DNA of 64,000 nt from Apteryx mantelli (taxonomy: Eukaryota; Chordata; Aves; Apterygiformes; Apterygidae), in NCBI RefSeq assembly GCF_036417845.1, contig NC_089978.1, positions 84,314,007 through 84,378,006 on the forward strand, read 5' to 3'. The notes under the pieces are model-generated. The model had not been told where the DNA came from. It did no database searches and worked only from the letters and a program-made list of their open reading frames with translations. A program made the position numbers and the translations under genes. Positions 36,713 to 47,710 of this stretch are shown here, in pieces; positions within the stretch are counted from its first letter, which is position 1, and every line of letters begins with the position of its first letter.

Positions 36713-39344
36713 GCCTTTCCAAGTTAATCTCACGTTCTTTATGTGTGGCCCAGTAGCATTTAATTATTTATGCCACGTAGAACAGTTTGCCTGGACAAGG
36801 TTACAATAAAGCTCTTGTCTACAAGTGCTCTACAACCCGTTAGTTCCTGTGCTCCCCTCAGAGGTGGAAAACCTGCTCCTGTCTCTGTATAGGGGAGGTA
36901 TGGGGAACAGTGGTATGGGAAGACTGGTCACATGGCGTGTGTGCACTTTCCCAGTACTGCAAGGGTTTAAGGTGGCATCACATTCTTTTTATCATACTTA
37001 AGTTTCTACACTGTGCATTAGACTGGGTTGCAGAGGTGAAGCAGCCAAGATCTGGGATTCCCATTTGTGTTCAAGCACAAGCTGCTGGCAGTGTCAGGAC
37101 TCGAGTGAATACATACACACCTCGTGGCAGTGGTGTAGTTACCTTGGCGACTTCACTCACAGACCCTTAGAGAGCTGGCTTGCTTCTGTGACTGTGCAGC
37201 AGCTGAGCAGCAATGCAGGGATGTAAGGCATCCATTAGACATCTAAATTCCCTGGGAATCTGGCCCACAAGTCATAACATTGACTGCTCAGATACTGACA
37301 CTGACGTGTGTTTTCAGGATGGGCTCTATTCCACACCTAGCCACCCAAGCTCATTAGGGGTGTTGAATGAACTAGGCATTGCTCAACACAAGTGAAGAAA
37401 GAGGAATGTGGCCTTTTCTCAAACATCACTAATCTCATTTATCTAACCTGCCAGATATAAATATTATCAATAACTTTATACTGAATCAGTCTTGATATAA
37501 TAGCATAAAAGTGAATAGAGCTAAACCAGAGAAGAATAACACCTGGTTATGTACAGCCACATAGTACATACATTTTCTGCTTCCACTGAGGTTGCATGAA
37601 CATTTAGTTTATTTTTTAATTTTCTTTGTTCCTTTGTAGAGCACGGGATCAAAAGACAGCTGAGAAAATGATCCCAGAGGTTTAATAAATTGTTGCCTTC
37701 TTCAGGATGAACATTTTTGTGGCAGTTTATGAAAGATCTCGGCTCTGGGATCTGTGGTACTTTGGTGTGAAAAGAAAGAGAAGAAAAGAATTTTTTTTTT
37801 CTTCTTTCCTTCCCTATTTACATTTTCTTCCCCTTTGCCTGGTTCTTGCTACCTAACCACCACTTAAGGCCTGTTGAATATATCTAATGAAAATGTTACC
37901 AATATATAATGTCTCAACATGCATCTCATAAAAAAACTAAAGTTACAAAATAGAAATCTATGAGGCCAGATTGCAACCCCCTCCCCCCCATAAGCTCTTT
38001 CTAAGGTGAGGGAGGGAGCTTTCTCCAGCAAGTTCCTCCCTCCCTGCCTATGCAGGGAAAAAGGGAGAAAGGATGGGCTGGTCTGCATGGACCCAGCACA
38101 GCAGCAGGGGTGCAGCCCACGCTGAAGAGTGGGTTGGCACAGGGCCCTGCCTCGAGGGCATGATAAGGGGCAGGGCAGTCGTGATGCCCTTGAGCATTAT
38201 AGACTGTTTTTCAGAAATAGACCTTATAGACCTGCCAAATCCAGGCAGTAGCTTTTGGTGCAGTGCTGGGACTGAGACTCACTGTGTTTCTTACCCCAGT
38301 GCCACACTGATCACCAGAGGAAGCTCGGTGTAGCACATCCCTGGTGTTGCATGGGCAGGATGTGCTACAGCAGCCCAAAAATCCCTTTTGCCCTTGTGAT
38401 GCATGGCCCGGCACCCTTCCTTAGCTGTCCTGGTTATTGGCGGTGTCACAGGAGCACATGTGATATACGGGAGTGGACCAGGTAGGAAATAGTACCTCTG
38501 TTCTGCCCCATGCTGCGAGGGGCCTGTGCTAAAGACACTGTAAGCTCAGCCAGTACCCCCTAAACCTTGCTCAAAGACTGCATCCAAACATAGACATGTA
38601 GCATAGACGAAGGGCAATTTTGAATCTATGCCCATATGCTCCACATAATATATATGCAGCCAAGGTAGCACTATATAAATAATATTTAAATAAAACAAGG
38701 CAAAAACCCCTGAGCTTGCAGTTTTCTTGCACATCCTCCCTTCACCCAGCAGAGCCCTGCAACGCAAAGAGGTGACAGCTTCTGCACATCACTATGAATA
38801 ATGTTCTGTAAAAGCAGCCCCCACTTCCTCAATTCCAGAGATTTTCTTATATTGGCAAAGACCTGAAAATCAGAGACATGTCTGTCTTCTTGCTTGTGCT
38901 GCCTTTCTACAACACACATGAGAAGACATGTAGCTATTTTCGTGCAGGGTGATATACCCATTGCAAACTGCTCCCTGGAATACCTATAAGGTGGAAGGTG
39001 GGAAATGCAATTAATTCTGAAAGGAATCCTTCCTTCTGGCAGGCAGCCAGGGATAGCAGAGCTGTATTAGCTTTTGGGCAGCCACAGCACAGGAATTACA
39101 GTGATTCACCAAGGACACTCCCTTTAAGCTTCCGGTTTCTTGAAGTAATTGCAAATAATATCACTTGGATAGAGATAGCTGAAGGGGAAACTCAGATACC
39201 AACGAAGCATGAAACAGCCTGGCCTGAGACCTAAAATAATTCTGCGTAAAAATTCACAGCTGCCCGTTGTTAAAAATAAAAACAAGGCCATAACCTTCTC
39301 TGCTTTCCATCCATGAATTTCCTTTTGTTTCCCCTCCCCCCCAG
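36713..39344. other. Non-coding stretch, no gene seen
   Basis: Contains the purine/pyrimidine switch at 37769-37815 (annotated separately) and a TATA-like CTATATAAAT at 38671-38680 without other promoter evidence. The part 38040-38480 is more GC-rich. Open frames are under 92 codons and unconvincing. Confidence 0.5.
37769..37815. repeat. Polypurine tract abutting a polypyrimidine tract
   Basis: Twenty-two purines (37769-37790, GAAAAGAAAGAGAAGAAAAG and two more) are followed directly by about 25 pyrimidines, starting with T10 (37791-37800) and then CTTCTTTCCTTCCCT. The two halves are near complements, so the strand can fold into an imperfect hairpin. Each half also favours triplex formation. 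Confidence 0.85.
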
Positions 39345-39770
39345 CTGGCAGCTCCTGCCTGCGCGGCTGCTCACGCCGTGCCAGATGCCATCCCACCAGC
39401 GGTCCCTCTGCACAGCAGCGCCCTGGGGACAGGGTTGCTCCAGCGTGACGGTGAAGGTGGCTGCCTTCCAGCTGAACCGCTGCTGCCACCACCTCCGCAG
39501 GGCTGCTGTCCCTGCCAAGGGCAGGGACGAGGGTCCCCGGACACAGGCAGCACTCACAGGCGCATCCATCACCTGCATTTTCCGCTCCTCTGTTTCCAGG
39601 CCATTTCGGCACAGGACATCCCCTCGTCAGAGGATGTCGCTTGCTCCAGCACAAGGCACTTAACAGTGGAGCAGCGGTGCAGAAACAGTCTGCGCCTCCA
39701 GCAAGTCACTGCATTGTCTCTTTTCAAAGTGTTGGCCAGTGTGCAGTTTCACAAAGCACATGGGGTTTGA
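39345..39770 (+). other. CpG-rich pocket with strong acceptor and 141-codon open frame
   Basis: About 19 CpGs occur in some 340 bases. A very strong 3' splice site precedes it (TTTCCCCTCCCCCCCAG, ending 39344). From 39345 one plus frame stays open for 141 codons to a TGA at 39768-39770. It begins LAAPACAAAHAVPDAIPPAV and is rich in Ala, Pro, Cys and His, as chance frames in GC-rich DNA tend to be. A second acceptor-like string (CCTCTGTTTCCAG) ends at 39600 inside it. The minus strand is also open over 39124-39654 (176 codons). I recognise neither translation. This could be a terminal exon, an orphan CpG island or a GC-rich insertion. Confidence 0.25.
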
Positions 39771-42700
39771 CAGGAGAAAAATTCCAATTTTTTTATTGAC
39801 CTCCTATCTTCCTTTGCCTGGAAAGTCTCAGTGGAAGAAGGAGATTTAAAACAATCATATTTTTGTGTCATTATTCTGAACTGAACTTTATGGTTTAAAT
39901 ACATGATGGAAAGGAGCCAAGAAGGCAGGGATGCAACAAAATCCAGCAGGAGTTAAGGTTAACAGTGACAATTCATTCATAGATTCTGATCCTTTTCTCA
40001 CAGTAAGTAATGACTCACTCCATGAATTAGCCCATTAAACTAGCCATGGAGTAGGATGCCTCTTAAAAACGACAACATCTGATCCATGGCATGAAATATA
40101 AAAGCAAAGGTCATACAATGGCACCCTGACAAAAGGCTATGCTGAGGGCAAGAAGCTACTGAGAATGAGGAAGGCTGGCAGAAACTTATCTGACCGTAAC
40201 ATCTCCATATTTGTAATTCATATTACAGTAGTCCTAACGGCCAGACTGAGACTAGAGCTTTGCTGCCCTTGCTGTTGCATATGCACACAGTAACCTTGCC
40301 TCAAAGCATTTACAATCCAAACTGATAAGAGACATTAAGGAAGAAGGGAGATAGTATTCCCTTCTGCACAAGAATTTGAAAAACAGTTGGCAGCTCTTAA
40401 GTCTTCTGAGTCCTGTCTCCTAGTTTAGCAACTTCCTCATCACACCATATTTTTCTCTAGACATATGTCACCATAAATAATAATACCTTGTACTTCCCTA
40501 GCATCCTTTTTGCAAAGATCAGAAAATACCTCCCAAAGGGAGGGATTCACCTCACTGAACATGGGTGTTTGCAATGCAGACATCTATGCCTGAGCTAGTC
40601 ATGATTCACAGCCAACAGAAATCCAGTTAATGCCATCAGTGGAGCACTGGCTACCAGCTAAACAATGGGATTCGCCTCATTCCCTACCTTCATGGGGTGA
40701 ATCATTCCAAAGGACTCACAAGGTTCAGGAAGTAAATTCTTATGGCATGAACTCTGCAAAACGTCCCCTGCAGCTATAAGGAGCCCTGTGCACACTAGCA
40801 GTGATGCAGGCCTGCAGGACTGGGTGGAAGTTAAAGTCCGGAGAAGGTAAGGTGCCCAAGGGGGAGAGCTTTGCCCCAGGGTGAGGTGACAGTACTCTTT
40901 CCCTGGAACTTCCCTGGAGCAGAAGACAGGGGGAGAGCCTTACTTCAGAATGACAGATTTGGTCAAACTTCCTCTCTGAACACTCGCGAGACCCTGTGTT
41001 GTACTCTCATCTCCTGGTCCTCATGACTCCTGGAACACACCAGGCACTGCCTCAGTTTCCTGCCTCTGTGCATGCTCTGGGGCTGCAATAATGGTGCAAA
41101 GGTAAAGAAGTGGATAACATAGCTTACTTGACATAAATGAGAAGTCAAAAAGGCTGTATACTACCCAAATTAAAAGTGGGTAACCTCTTCATGAATTCTT
41201 ATCTATACTGTTGTGGTACAAACCTTATCTGGCATGGTGTCTGAGAGACGATGGTCTGCCTGCCTACCCACAAGACTCAGTGCTGGGCCTCAAGCTCTCT
41301 CATGCTTTGAACATCTCCTTTCAAGAAATTATCACAGAAAGCAAAGCCTCCCTATTCACCACTTAACTCTTTGATGGCAGGTGACAGGCATGAGCTGGTG
41401 TGTGCACACACACACACAATATACATACGGGATTGTATACACATGCACCACACTGAAAACCAAGACACAAGGCTTACTTAATTGCATGAAAAGTAAATAG
41501 CTCTTGACACAATAAATGCTGCATGCATTTCCCTGCCTCTGCTTCTTCACCACAATCAGATGCCTCAGAGTCAGGGTGAAGGAATTTACGGTGACCTCAG
41601 ATTTGCCTTTACAGCTCACGTTTTGTATTCTCTGAGCTCAGGGACCCTGTCTTAACTCTCCACTCTGAATGCAAGCTTGTCTCTCCCATCCTCCTGGCTA
41701 AAGCTTCCCAGTTGTTTCTGTGATCCCTCCTTTTGATTATCCACTAACTCCTGGCTTTGTGCTGCTTCTAGTAACTTTCCACTCTTTTAAACCACACTCC
41801 TTGCACACAAACCTGGAAAAACTGGTTTGTGTAAGCTTTAGGTAACCCTTTGTCCCAAGCCTATTTCCAACTCAATAGCTGAACATTACGGTTTAATGAC
41901 CAAGTATTGTTCCCAGCAGAGGAGTTAAAGAGCATTTGGAGAAGAGAGAGGGGAATTCAGGCTTGCATATACATTTGGCTGAGAGCTTCCTGTAAAGCTT
42001 ATGTTAAGATTCATATTATACATTTACATTTGCAAGGAAGTGTACCAGGTGTGCTAACATGTCATTTCTAGTTACAAAGATTTTATTTGGCTTGGGAATG
42101 AACTGACCCCAAATCAGGTGACTGGTGGTCAATCACACCCTTTAGTAGTGAATTACTATTAATACTGTTCTTAGAGATAAATCATGCACTAGCAATATAG
42201 ATGCTGAAATAAGTCTACATAAAGTATTCATGGCATAGTTGAAGTGAACACTAAGTGTTGCTGTAGTTTTACACTCCTGAGCCACTTGCCTCCACTATCT
42301 TTAGTTAAATACAAAGTCTGGGTCAATGGTAAAAATCAAACAGAAATACTACTGTATTTGCAGAAGATATATTTGCCTCAGTCAAATAAAGACCATTCAC
42401 TTACCACAGCTTACATCACTGTACAGGCAAGCTGAGCTCCCTGTGCGCTTGGCTGCAACATAGCACCCTCACATAAGTCAGTCCTTCTGCTATAGGAAGC
42501 TGAGTGTTCACAAGGAAACACAACTAGAGGTTCACAGGATGTTGGTAAAGGGATGTCTGTGTGGGATGCAAGTAACCTACAAAAGACTACAAACACACTG
42601 AAATCAGGGCAGGAAGCATCTGTGGGGGTCACTGAGGAGCCATGGAGAACTAAATCTATTCGAAATTCACTGAGTCACAATGTTTTTAAAGGAAAACTTG

Positions 42701-43340
42701 TATTGATTTTTCAATAAAATTATTTCCACGTCTTCTTTCATTTTATTCTTTTATCACTGGTACTCTAACTGGTCAAATTAGATTCTATGTCAACCGAGCA
42801 GCCTTCAAAACTAAAGAAAAAAGAAAAACAGTTTGGGTCTAAAACATAGGGGAGATCTAGACCTATACCCTACTAAAAGTTTGAAGTCTGAGTGCTTTCA
42901 GTCATGTGGGAGGCAAAGGGTATGGAGTGGAGAAATTCAAATTAAGATTCATGGAAGAAGTGTGATTTGGAGGAGGTCTAATACCTGTGTTTGTAAATCT
43001 TTGTAAAGTCATTTAAAATGTTTCAAACTGGACACCAAAATAAATGAAACCTTTCATTCCTTTAGACATTCCATTTTTTTACCTTTAGACCTTTAACCTT
43101 TCAATTTAAAACTTTTCAAAAGGCAAAAACCTTACAAAAGGCTTGCTTTGCCTCCCGATTCTGTCCCCCGCTTTAACCAACCTGTGAGAACAGTCATGGC
43201 TAAGCAACAGTACAGCACAGAGTCCACTCCTGATATTTCTATGTAAGTTGTCCCATCACTGCCCAGGCTGTAACCATCAGGATTTGACTCTCCTATTTTT
43301 AATTCAAGAAACATGCCTTGGCATTTTTATTTCTTGTCAG
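39771..43340. other. Non-coding stretch, no gene seen
   Basis: AT-leaning DNA with one dinucleotide tract (annotated separately) and a donor-like GAAG|GTAAGG at 40846. That donor could pair with an acceptor ending at 40774 (TCCCCTGCAG), but the enclosed 72 bases have stops in every frame I read. Open frames are under 90 codons. Confidence 0.5.
41398..41418. repeat. Alternating purine-pyrimidine (TG/CA) tract
   Basis: GTGTGTGCACACACACACACA is a 21-base alternating tract whose first 14 bases are a perfect palindrome. Such tracts can adopt Z-DNA under supercoiling. It is short and of the kind common in vertebrate genomes. Confidence 0.93.
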
Positions 43341-43367
43341 TGGTATTGAAACTACAATTGCTCAGAG
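43341..43367 (+). other. Candidate 27-nt micro-exon
   Basis: A strong acceptor (GCATTTTTATTTCTTGTCAG, ending 43340) and a good donor (CAGAG|GTAAGC, intron from 43368) enclose exactly 27 bases. The length is divisible by three, as for most conserved micro-exons. One frame contains a TGA, and the other two are open (GIETTIAQ or VLKLQLLR, with split end codons). I see no upstream TGC element of the type used by SRRM4-dependent neuronal micro-exons. Chance pairing of strong sites at this spacing is possible. Confidence 0.2.
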
Positions 43368-44670
43368 GTAAGCTATTCATCCTTCCAAAGCAACTAATGT
43401 CAGGAGCCAAGCAGTCTTTATCAGGGAAAAGTGACCTAAAGGACTGACCTAAAATTAAGACAAAGGAAGTCCAGCTTTCCCTGAAAGCACAGCTTTTTCC
43501 ATTCTCTGGAAATGAATAAAGATTGTAACAAAAGGCAAATTACTAGTCACCTTTAAAAGAAATCTGGAAAAGGCACCAGCAAGCATATTGCACAGAACAA
43601 AACTCAGCCGAGGAGGCGAGGAGTTGATCAGGTACATTTGTTCCATTTCTGTCTTCTCTGATTCTGTACCACACGAGATCATCTTCCTTTTTATTAATTG
43701 CATAAACTTCTGCACTGACTATTGTTTTCCTTCCTCCCACAAGCAATGTCCAAAGTCTGTATGTTAGTCAGTATTGACTTGGAGTTAACCCTGCACTGGG
43801 AAAGTGTTCTAGATTTCTTCAAGTTCTCTCATTTTTGTTTCACTGGGTAAAACTATATCAGAAGTGGATTTTTCTCATTTTGGTACAGTGCAATCTTCAT
43901 TTTATAATGAAGCCATTGTTAAACTACCAAGGTGGTGCATATGGGAAAAATAAATGAAGAGGTCAGTGAATAAACCTACATCCTGTCAGAGGACCTCTTT
44001 AAGAGAAGAAAAAACTGTGAAGTAAGCCAGAAAAGCCATAAACTTTCCCTCTAAAAAAAAGAGCTTCTTTAAGCAATTTTGGCAGCAAAGATTATTAGAA
44101 AACAGTAGCAGTGGCACAGAAACAAGAGCAGTATCTATAGGGGACATAGTATCATTCTATGCCTACAAGGACAGACTGGATGAAAGTTTACCTAAACCAG
44201 TCTTTTTTATTTAGATGTGCAGAACAAAAACTGGGAATCAGGAAGCTTATCTTGCTTTGAGTATATAGCAGAAGTGACAGTATCTATGATGTGTCTTGTT
44301 TCCTTAGGATTGAGAGTTTTAAAACTACACTAAACAAGTGGGAGGAAGGTGATCAACTACATTCAATAGCTGACATTAGGATGCAAAACCTGCACCAAGG
44401 AATTATTAGATAACATAGACACAGAGATCAGACACTGAGATCAGGGCACAGCAGAAGAACAACTCAGATCAAGCTAAAACTCAGCATGACACAAATTATT
44501 TGGTAACTAAAGAGAAAAATATTAAAATCTAGAAACTAGGGTGAAATCAGTTAGCTAAAACTGGTGATGAGTAACATGCTGGTCTTGGAAGGTAAAATCT
44601 GTAGTTTTTCTGTTGTTCTTCTGGTTCCACAGGAGGCCACTTTGGGATATTTCAGATCAAAGGTAAAGCC
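43368..44670. other. Non-coding stretch, no gene seen
   Basis: AT-rich, only short open frames (at most 86 codons, minus strand). No RNA gene or transposon recognised. Confidence 0.5.
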
Positions 44671-44757
44671 TTAGCTTCAAATCAGAAGCATACCTTGCAG
44701 AGAGCTCTTTACTTATTCAGTGCTTCATTCATTGTATTGCCTGCTATAGTCCTTATA
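44671..44757. repeat. Diverged direct repeat, copy 1 (partner at 45551-45649)
   Basis: This shares an identical 18-base core, CTTGCAGAGAGCTCTTTA (44694-44711), with copy 2. It also shares TGCTTCATTCATT and a diverged flank (TAGCTTCAAATCAGAAG here against TAGCTTAAAATCAAAGG). Similarity fades at both ends at about the same place. On the minus strand this copy reads MNEALNK and then a stop. Confidence 0.75.
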
Positions 44758-45550
44758 AGTTCAGGTTCCCATGATAAATCTTTACAAATATATGTGATTA
44801 CTAAGATACAATCATGACAGTTTTTAAAATATGTTTTTAAACAGGGGAATAGGAATAATTCACAAATCAGTATTGCTTAGGCTATTTAAGAGTCCAGCTT
44901 TTGCAAAGCATGTCCCCTGGACCTGAAATAACACCAAGCAGACTTTTGACTCTCCTGAAGGTCTTGTCAAGCATCATCACAACTGCTAAGGGCTATATTG
45001 AGACCAAATGAATGACATACCCACCCATTCCTATCCACTGACTGCAATGTGAGCCAGGCAACACCAGACAGTGGACAGGCCAGATACACTTTGGGAACCA
45101 CAGCTGCTTGTCTGTTATTGGCCACAAGTGTCCTTAGTGCTTCATCGCAACGTATTTGACTTGTGCCAGAGGAACATACGCCTTTTTGCTCACAATCTGT
45201 GCAGTGCCTGCTATAGGTGGGTGCTGGAAGAACATCTACAAACAGCAGTATATACATGGAACATCAAAAAATTCTGGCTGGGACCAGAATGAAAATAATA
45301 GCTGCATCCTTTCCACACAGGCCATCTAACCCAAAATGGAACGTACCTTTCAGAAATTATTGTTTTTCTTTATAGAAAAATATTTTGATTCTATCAGACT
45401 GCGAAAAACTTGAAGCCAGTAAGTGAACATTTTCTTGAAATTGTGGAAACTAGAGACAATATCTGCTGTCTCAGTTCTCTATCCCATTCATGGATTTACT
45501 TAAACATCTTAAAAATTAGTTTATCAAACCTAATATTTGTGATATAGGAC
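44758..45550. other. Spacer between the two direct-repeat copies, no gene seen
   Basis: AT-rich unique-looking DNA. Overlapping frames at 44967-45257 (minus) and 45071-45292 (plus) are short and unconvincing. Confidence 0.5.
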
Positions 45551-45649
45551 TCTAGCTTAAAATCAAAGGCTTGCCATTTACATAGATGTGTCTTGCAGAG
45601 AGCTCTTTATTCACTGCTTCATTCATTATGTTGCACACGGTAGTCATTA
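45551..45649. repeat. Diverged direct repeat, copy 2 (partner at 44671-44757)
   Basis: Same orientation as copy 1, about 0.9 kb downstream. The 18-base core lies at 45592-45609. Small insertions and deletions and many substitutions separate the copies. On the minus strand this copy stays open and reads MNEAVNKELSA within a 63-codon frame (45552-45743). The stop in copy 1 argues against a shared coding role. The pair may be an old local duplication or two copies of an unnamed repeat family. Confidence 0.75.
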
Positions 45650-47040
45650 CAGGCAATTGTCTGCCAGTGCTACCCACACCTCTGCTGTTTGTACAATATG
45701 ACTCACTCACTGAGAGCTGCAATTCCAAGCAGAATTTCTTCATCCTGTGGTAACCACGTGCTTTGTTTCAGATTACCTCCTTCTCTTTTGAGTAGGCAGA
45801 ATTAGTAAAGTGCAATTAGCAATAATGCAATTTGTCCCAAAGCTGATACTTTTTCTTACAGCATTTAATCTTTCCAGTACCTCACATATTATATCAATAA
45901 AACTGCTGGAAGTACTGAATGTAGCATGCAGTATGCCCAGATCACAGAAGAAAGATGCATGTCTTTTGCTGAAAAGGAAGAACATGGCCCACCAGAGTTT
46001 GGTTAAGCATGTAAAAATATTTCCATGCAAATAACAGGCAATCTAGTCCAATTCTGCTGCTCTTCTGTGAAAATAACTTTATATAGGAAGGGAATGGATT
46101 GTTCTGTACCGTCCTCTTTCTCTGCTAATGATGCTTTGTCTTTTCTCTAAAACTATCTGTTTGCAAAAACTCATCCTAAATATTTGGCTATCAGACACAG
46201 CAGACTATCAGGCATTTCATTTTCATTTTCTGGTATTTTTATTTTCTACCTTTTTTCCTGCTTTTGTTTCTGGTTAAATGATGCATCTTCCCTTCCAATT
46301 TACCCCAATATAAACAAAAGGAGTGGGTGTCTTTAGTTAGCAAACCGTTCCTAACACTTCAAGAAATGGGAGGATTCTCTTTCCTGCTTTCCTCATTAGT
46401 GGAGCAGAGTAAAATATCTTTACATCCTTCCTGTGACTGCCACATTTCAGCTCTTTTATGACATTCTGACTCAAACAGTATATAGATTTATATGGAGTTA
46501 GTACACACTGTGCTTCTCATTCCCTGCATCTGTCCTCGCATACATGCTTTTAGATAGTATTCTTTTAACCCCATGAGAAAATTACAGAAAATTAGGAATG
46601 GCTTTATACAAATAACTCATGCTGCTCATCTGATCTAACTATTTCCCTAGGCTTTTCTTTTGCTATTCTCTTTTTGCTACAAAAGCGATATCTGAAAGAT
46701 AGATTTGCTCATGTGAAAAACTGAAACTGAAGAAGAGCAATTTGTTCCCAGGTGGCAAAACACACCCATCCCTGCAAGGTGGATGGCCTTGGCCAATAAA
46801 TAAAATGGCACTTACCAACAGATACAGCTGAAACCCAATTTGCAAATTCATTCAAGATGAGACAGCCTGAAGTAGGGTTCTCATAATCTCTACCAAAGCA
46901 CTGTCATGAGGAAAGGGGCAGTGCCTTCTCTGTTGCTGATCTTGAAAAACATGTTGGTTGCAGAACTACCACAACTTCATCAGTTCATTCACTTTTTTAT
47001 TTTTCTGTCAAATCACCCATGATTATTATGAAAAACATGT
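45650..47040. other. Non-coding stretch, no gene seen
   Basis: AT-rich with short frames of at most 85 codons. No recognisable repeat, RNA gene or exon. Confidence 0.5.
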
Positions 47041-47710
47041 ATGTTCAGCAAGAACAGGTGGCTTTTATTAACATGGTTTATGTTTCAAGGGTACAATGAT
47101 ATTTTTGTTTTTAATCCTTTAAGGGATGGTAGGAAGAGCTCACAGTCAGAAACAGATTTGAGGAAAGAGAAAAATGAAAGAGGCTGTCTTTTCAAAAGTC
47201 ACTGCCAAAAGGAGATGAATAGCTGCACAGGCTCCTGGAAAATTAGGTGTTCAACCACCACTGAAAAAACTCCTGCTGCTGCTGCCACCACTAGGCTGGT
47301 TTGCAGCCAAACTGACCTACCCATGTGGCATCCTGACCCACCTCCAGCACAAGGCTGGAGGTGCTGCCTGGACACAGCCCCATGTGCAGATGCCCCCATG
47401 CCAGGGGACAGGTCCTCCCCGTGACCAGATCTTTGCAATTTCCCAGAGGAGCGCTCCAGGCAGACCTGAGGTGATGGTGAGGATCATCAGGGTGGGGATG
47501 AGCTACTGGGGTAAATAGCCTGCTCCTGGATGTGGAAGGGGTTGCCTGTCCACAGCCTGACGTGTAATTATATTGAGGTTTGTTCTTTGTGGTAGCAAAG
47601 ATGGTCACTCTCGTGTAATGAGACCAAGCACAAGTCCTCTCTCCTAGTCTGAGCTTCTGGTGGGCACTATTGGCTGCGTCACACCAAGCATTCATGTTAG
47701 TCAGATTCAA
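47041..47710. other. Mixed-GC pocket with overlapping open frames on both strands
   Basis: The middle part (47220-47540) is GC-rich with a short CTG run near 47273. Frames of 127 codons (plus, 47041-47424) and 139 codons (minus, 47291-47710) overlap. The plus frame contains a Thr/Ala/Pro-rich stretch and the minus frame a His/Pro-rich stretch, and neither resembles a known family. The 3' part (47570-47660) could be an old LTR or other insertion, but I found no TG...CA boundaries or target duplications. Confidence 0.25.

Noticed and set aside
38671-38680. TATA box CTATATAAAT as a promoter
   Set aside because: The AT-rich neighbourhood makes it likely by chance. There is no CpG cluster, donor or open frame downstream.
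40775-40846. Plus-strand exon between TCCCCTGCAG and GAAG|GTAAGG
   Set aside because: Stops in the frames read, and the acceptor has a weak pyrimidine tract.
47570-47700. Endogenous retroviral LTR
   Set aside because: No TG...CA ends, target duplication, primer-binding site or gag/pol/env-like frame anywhere near it.
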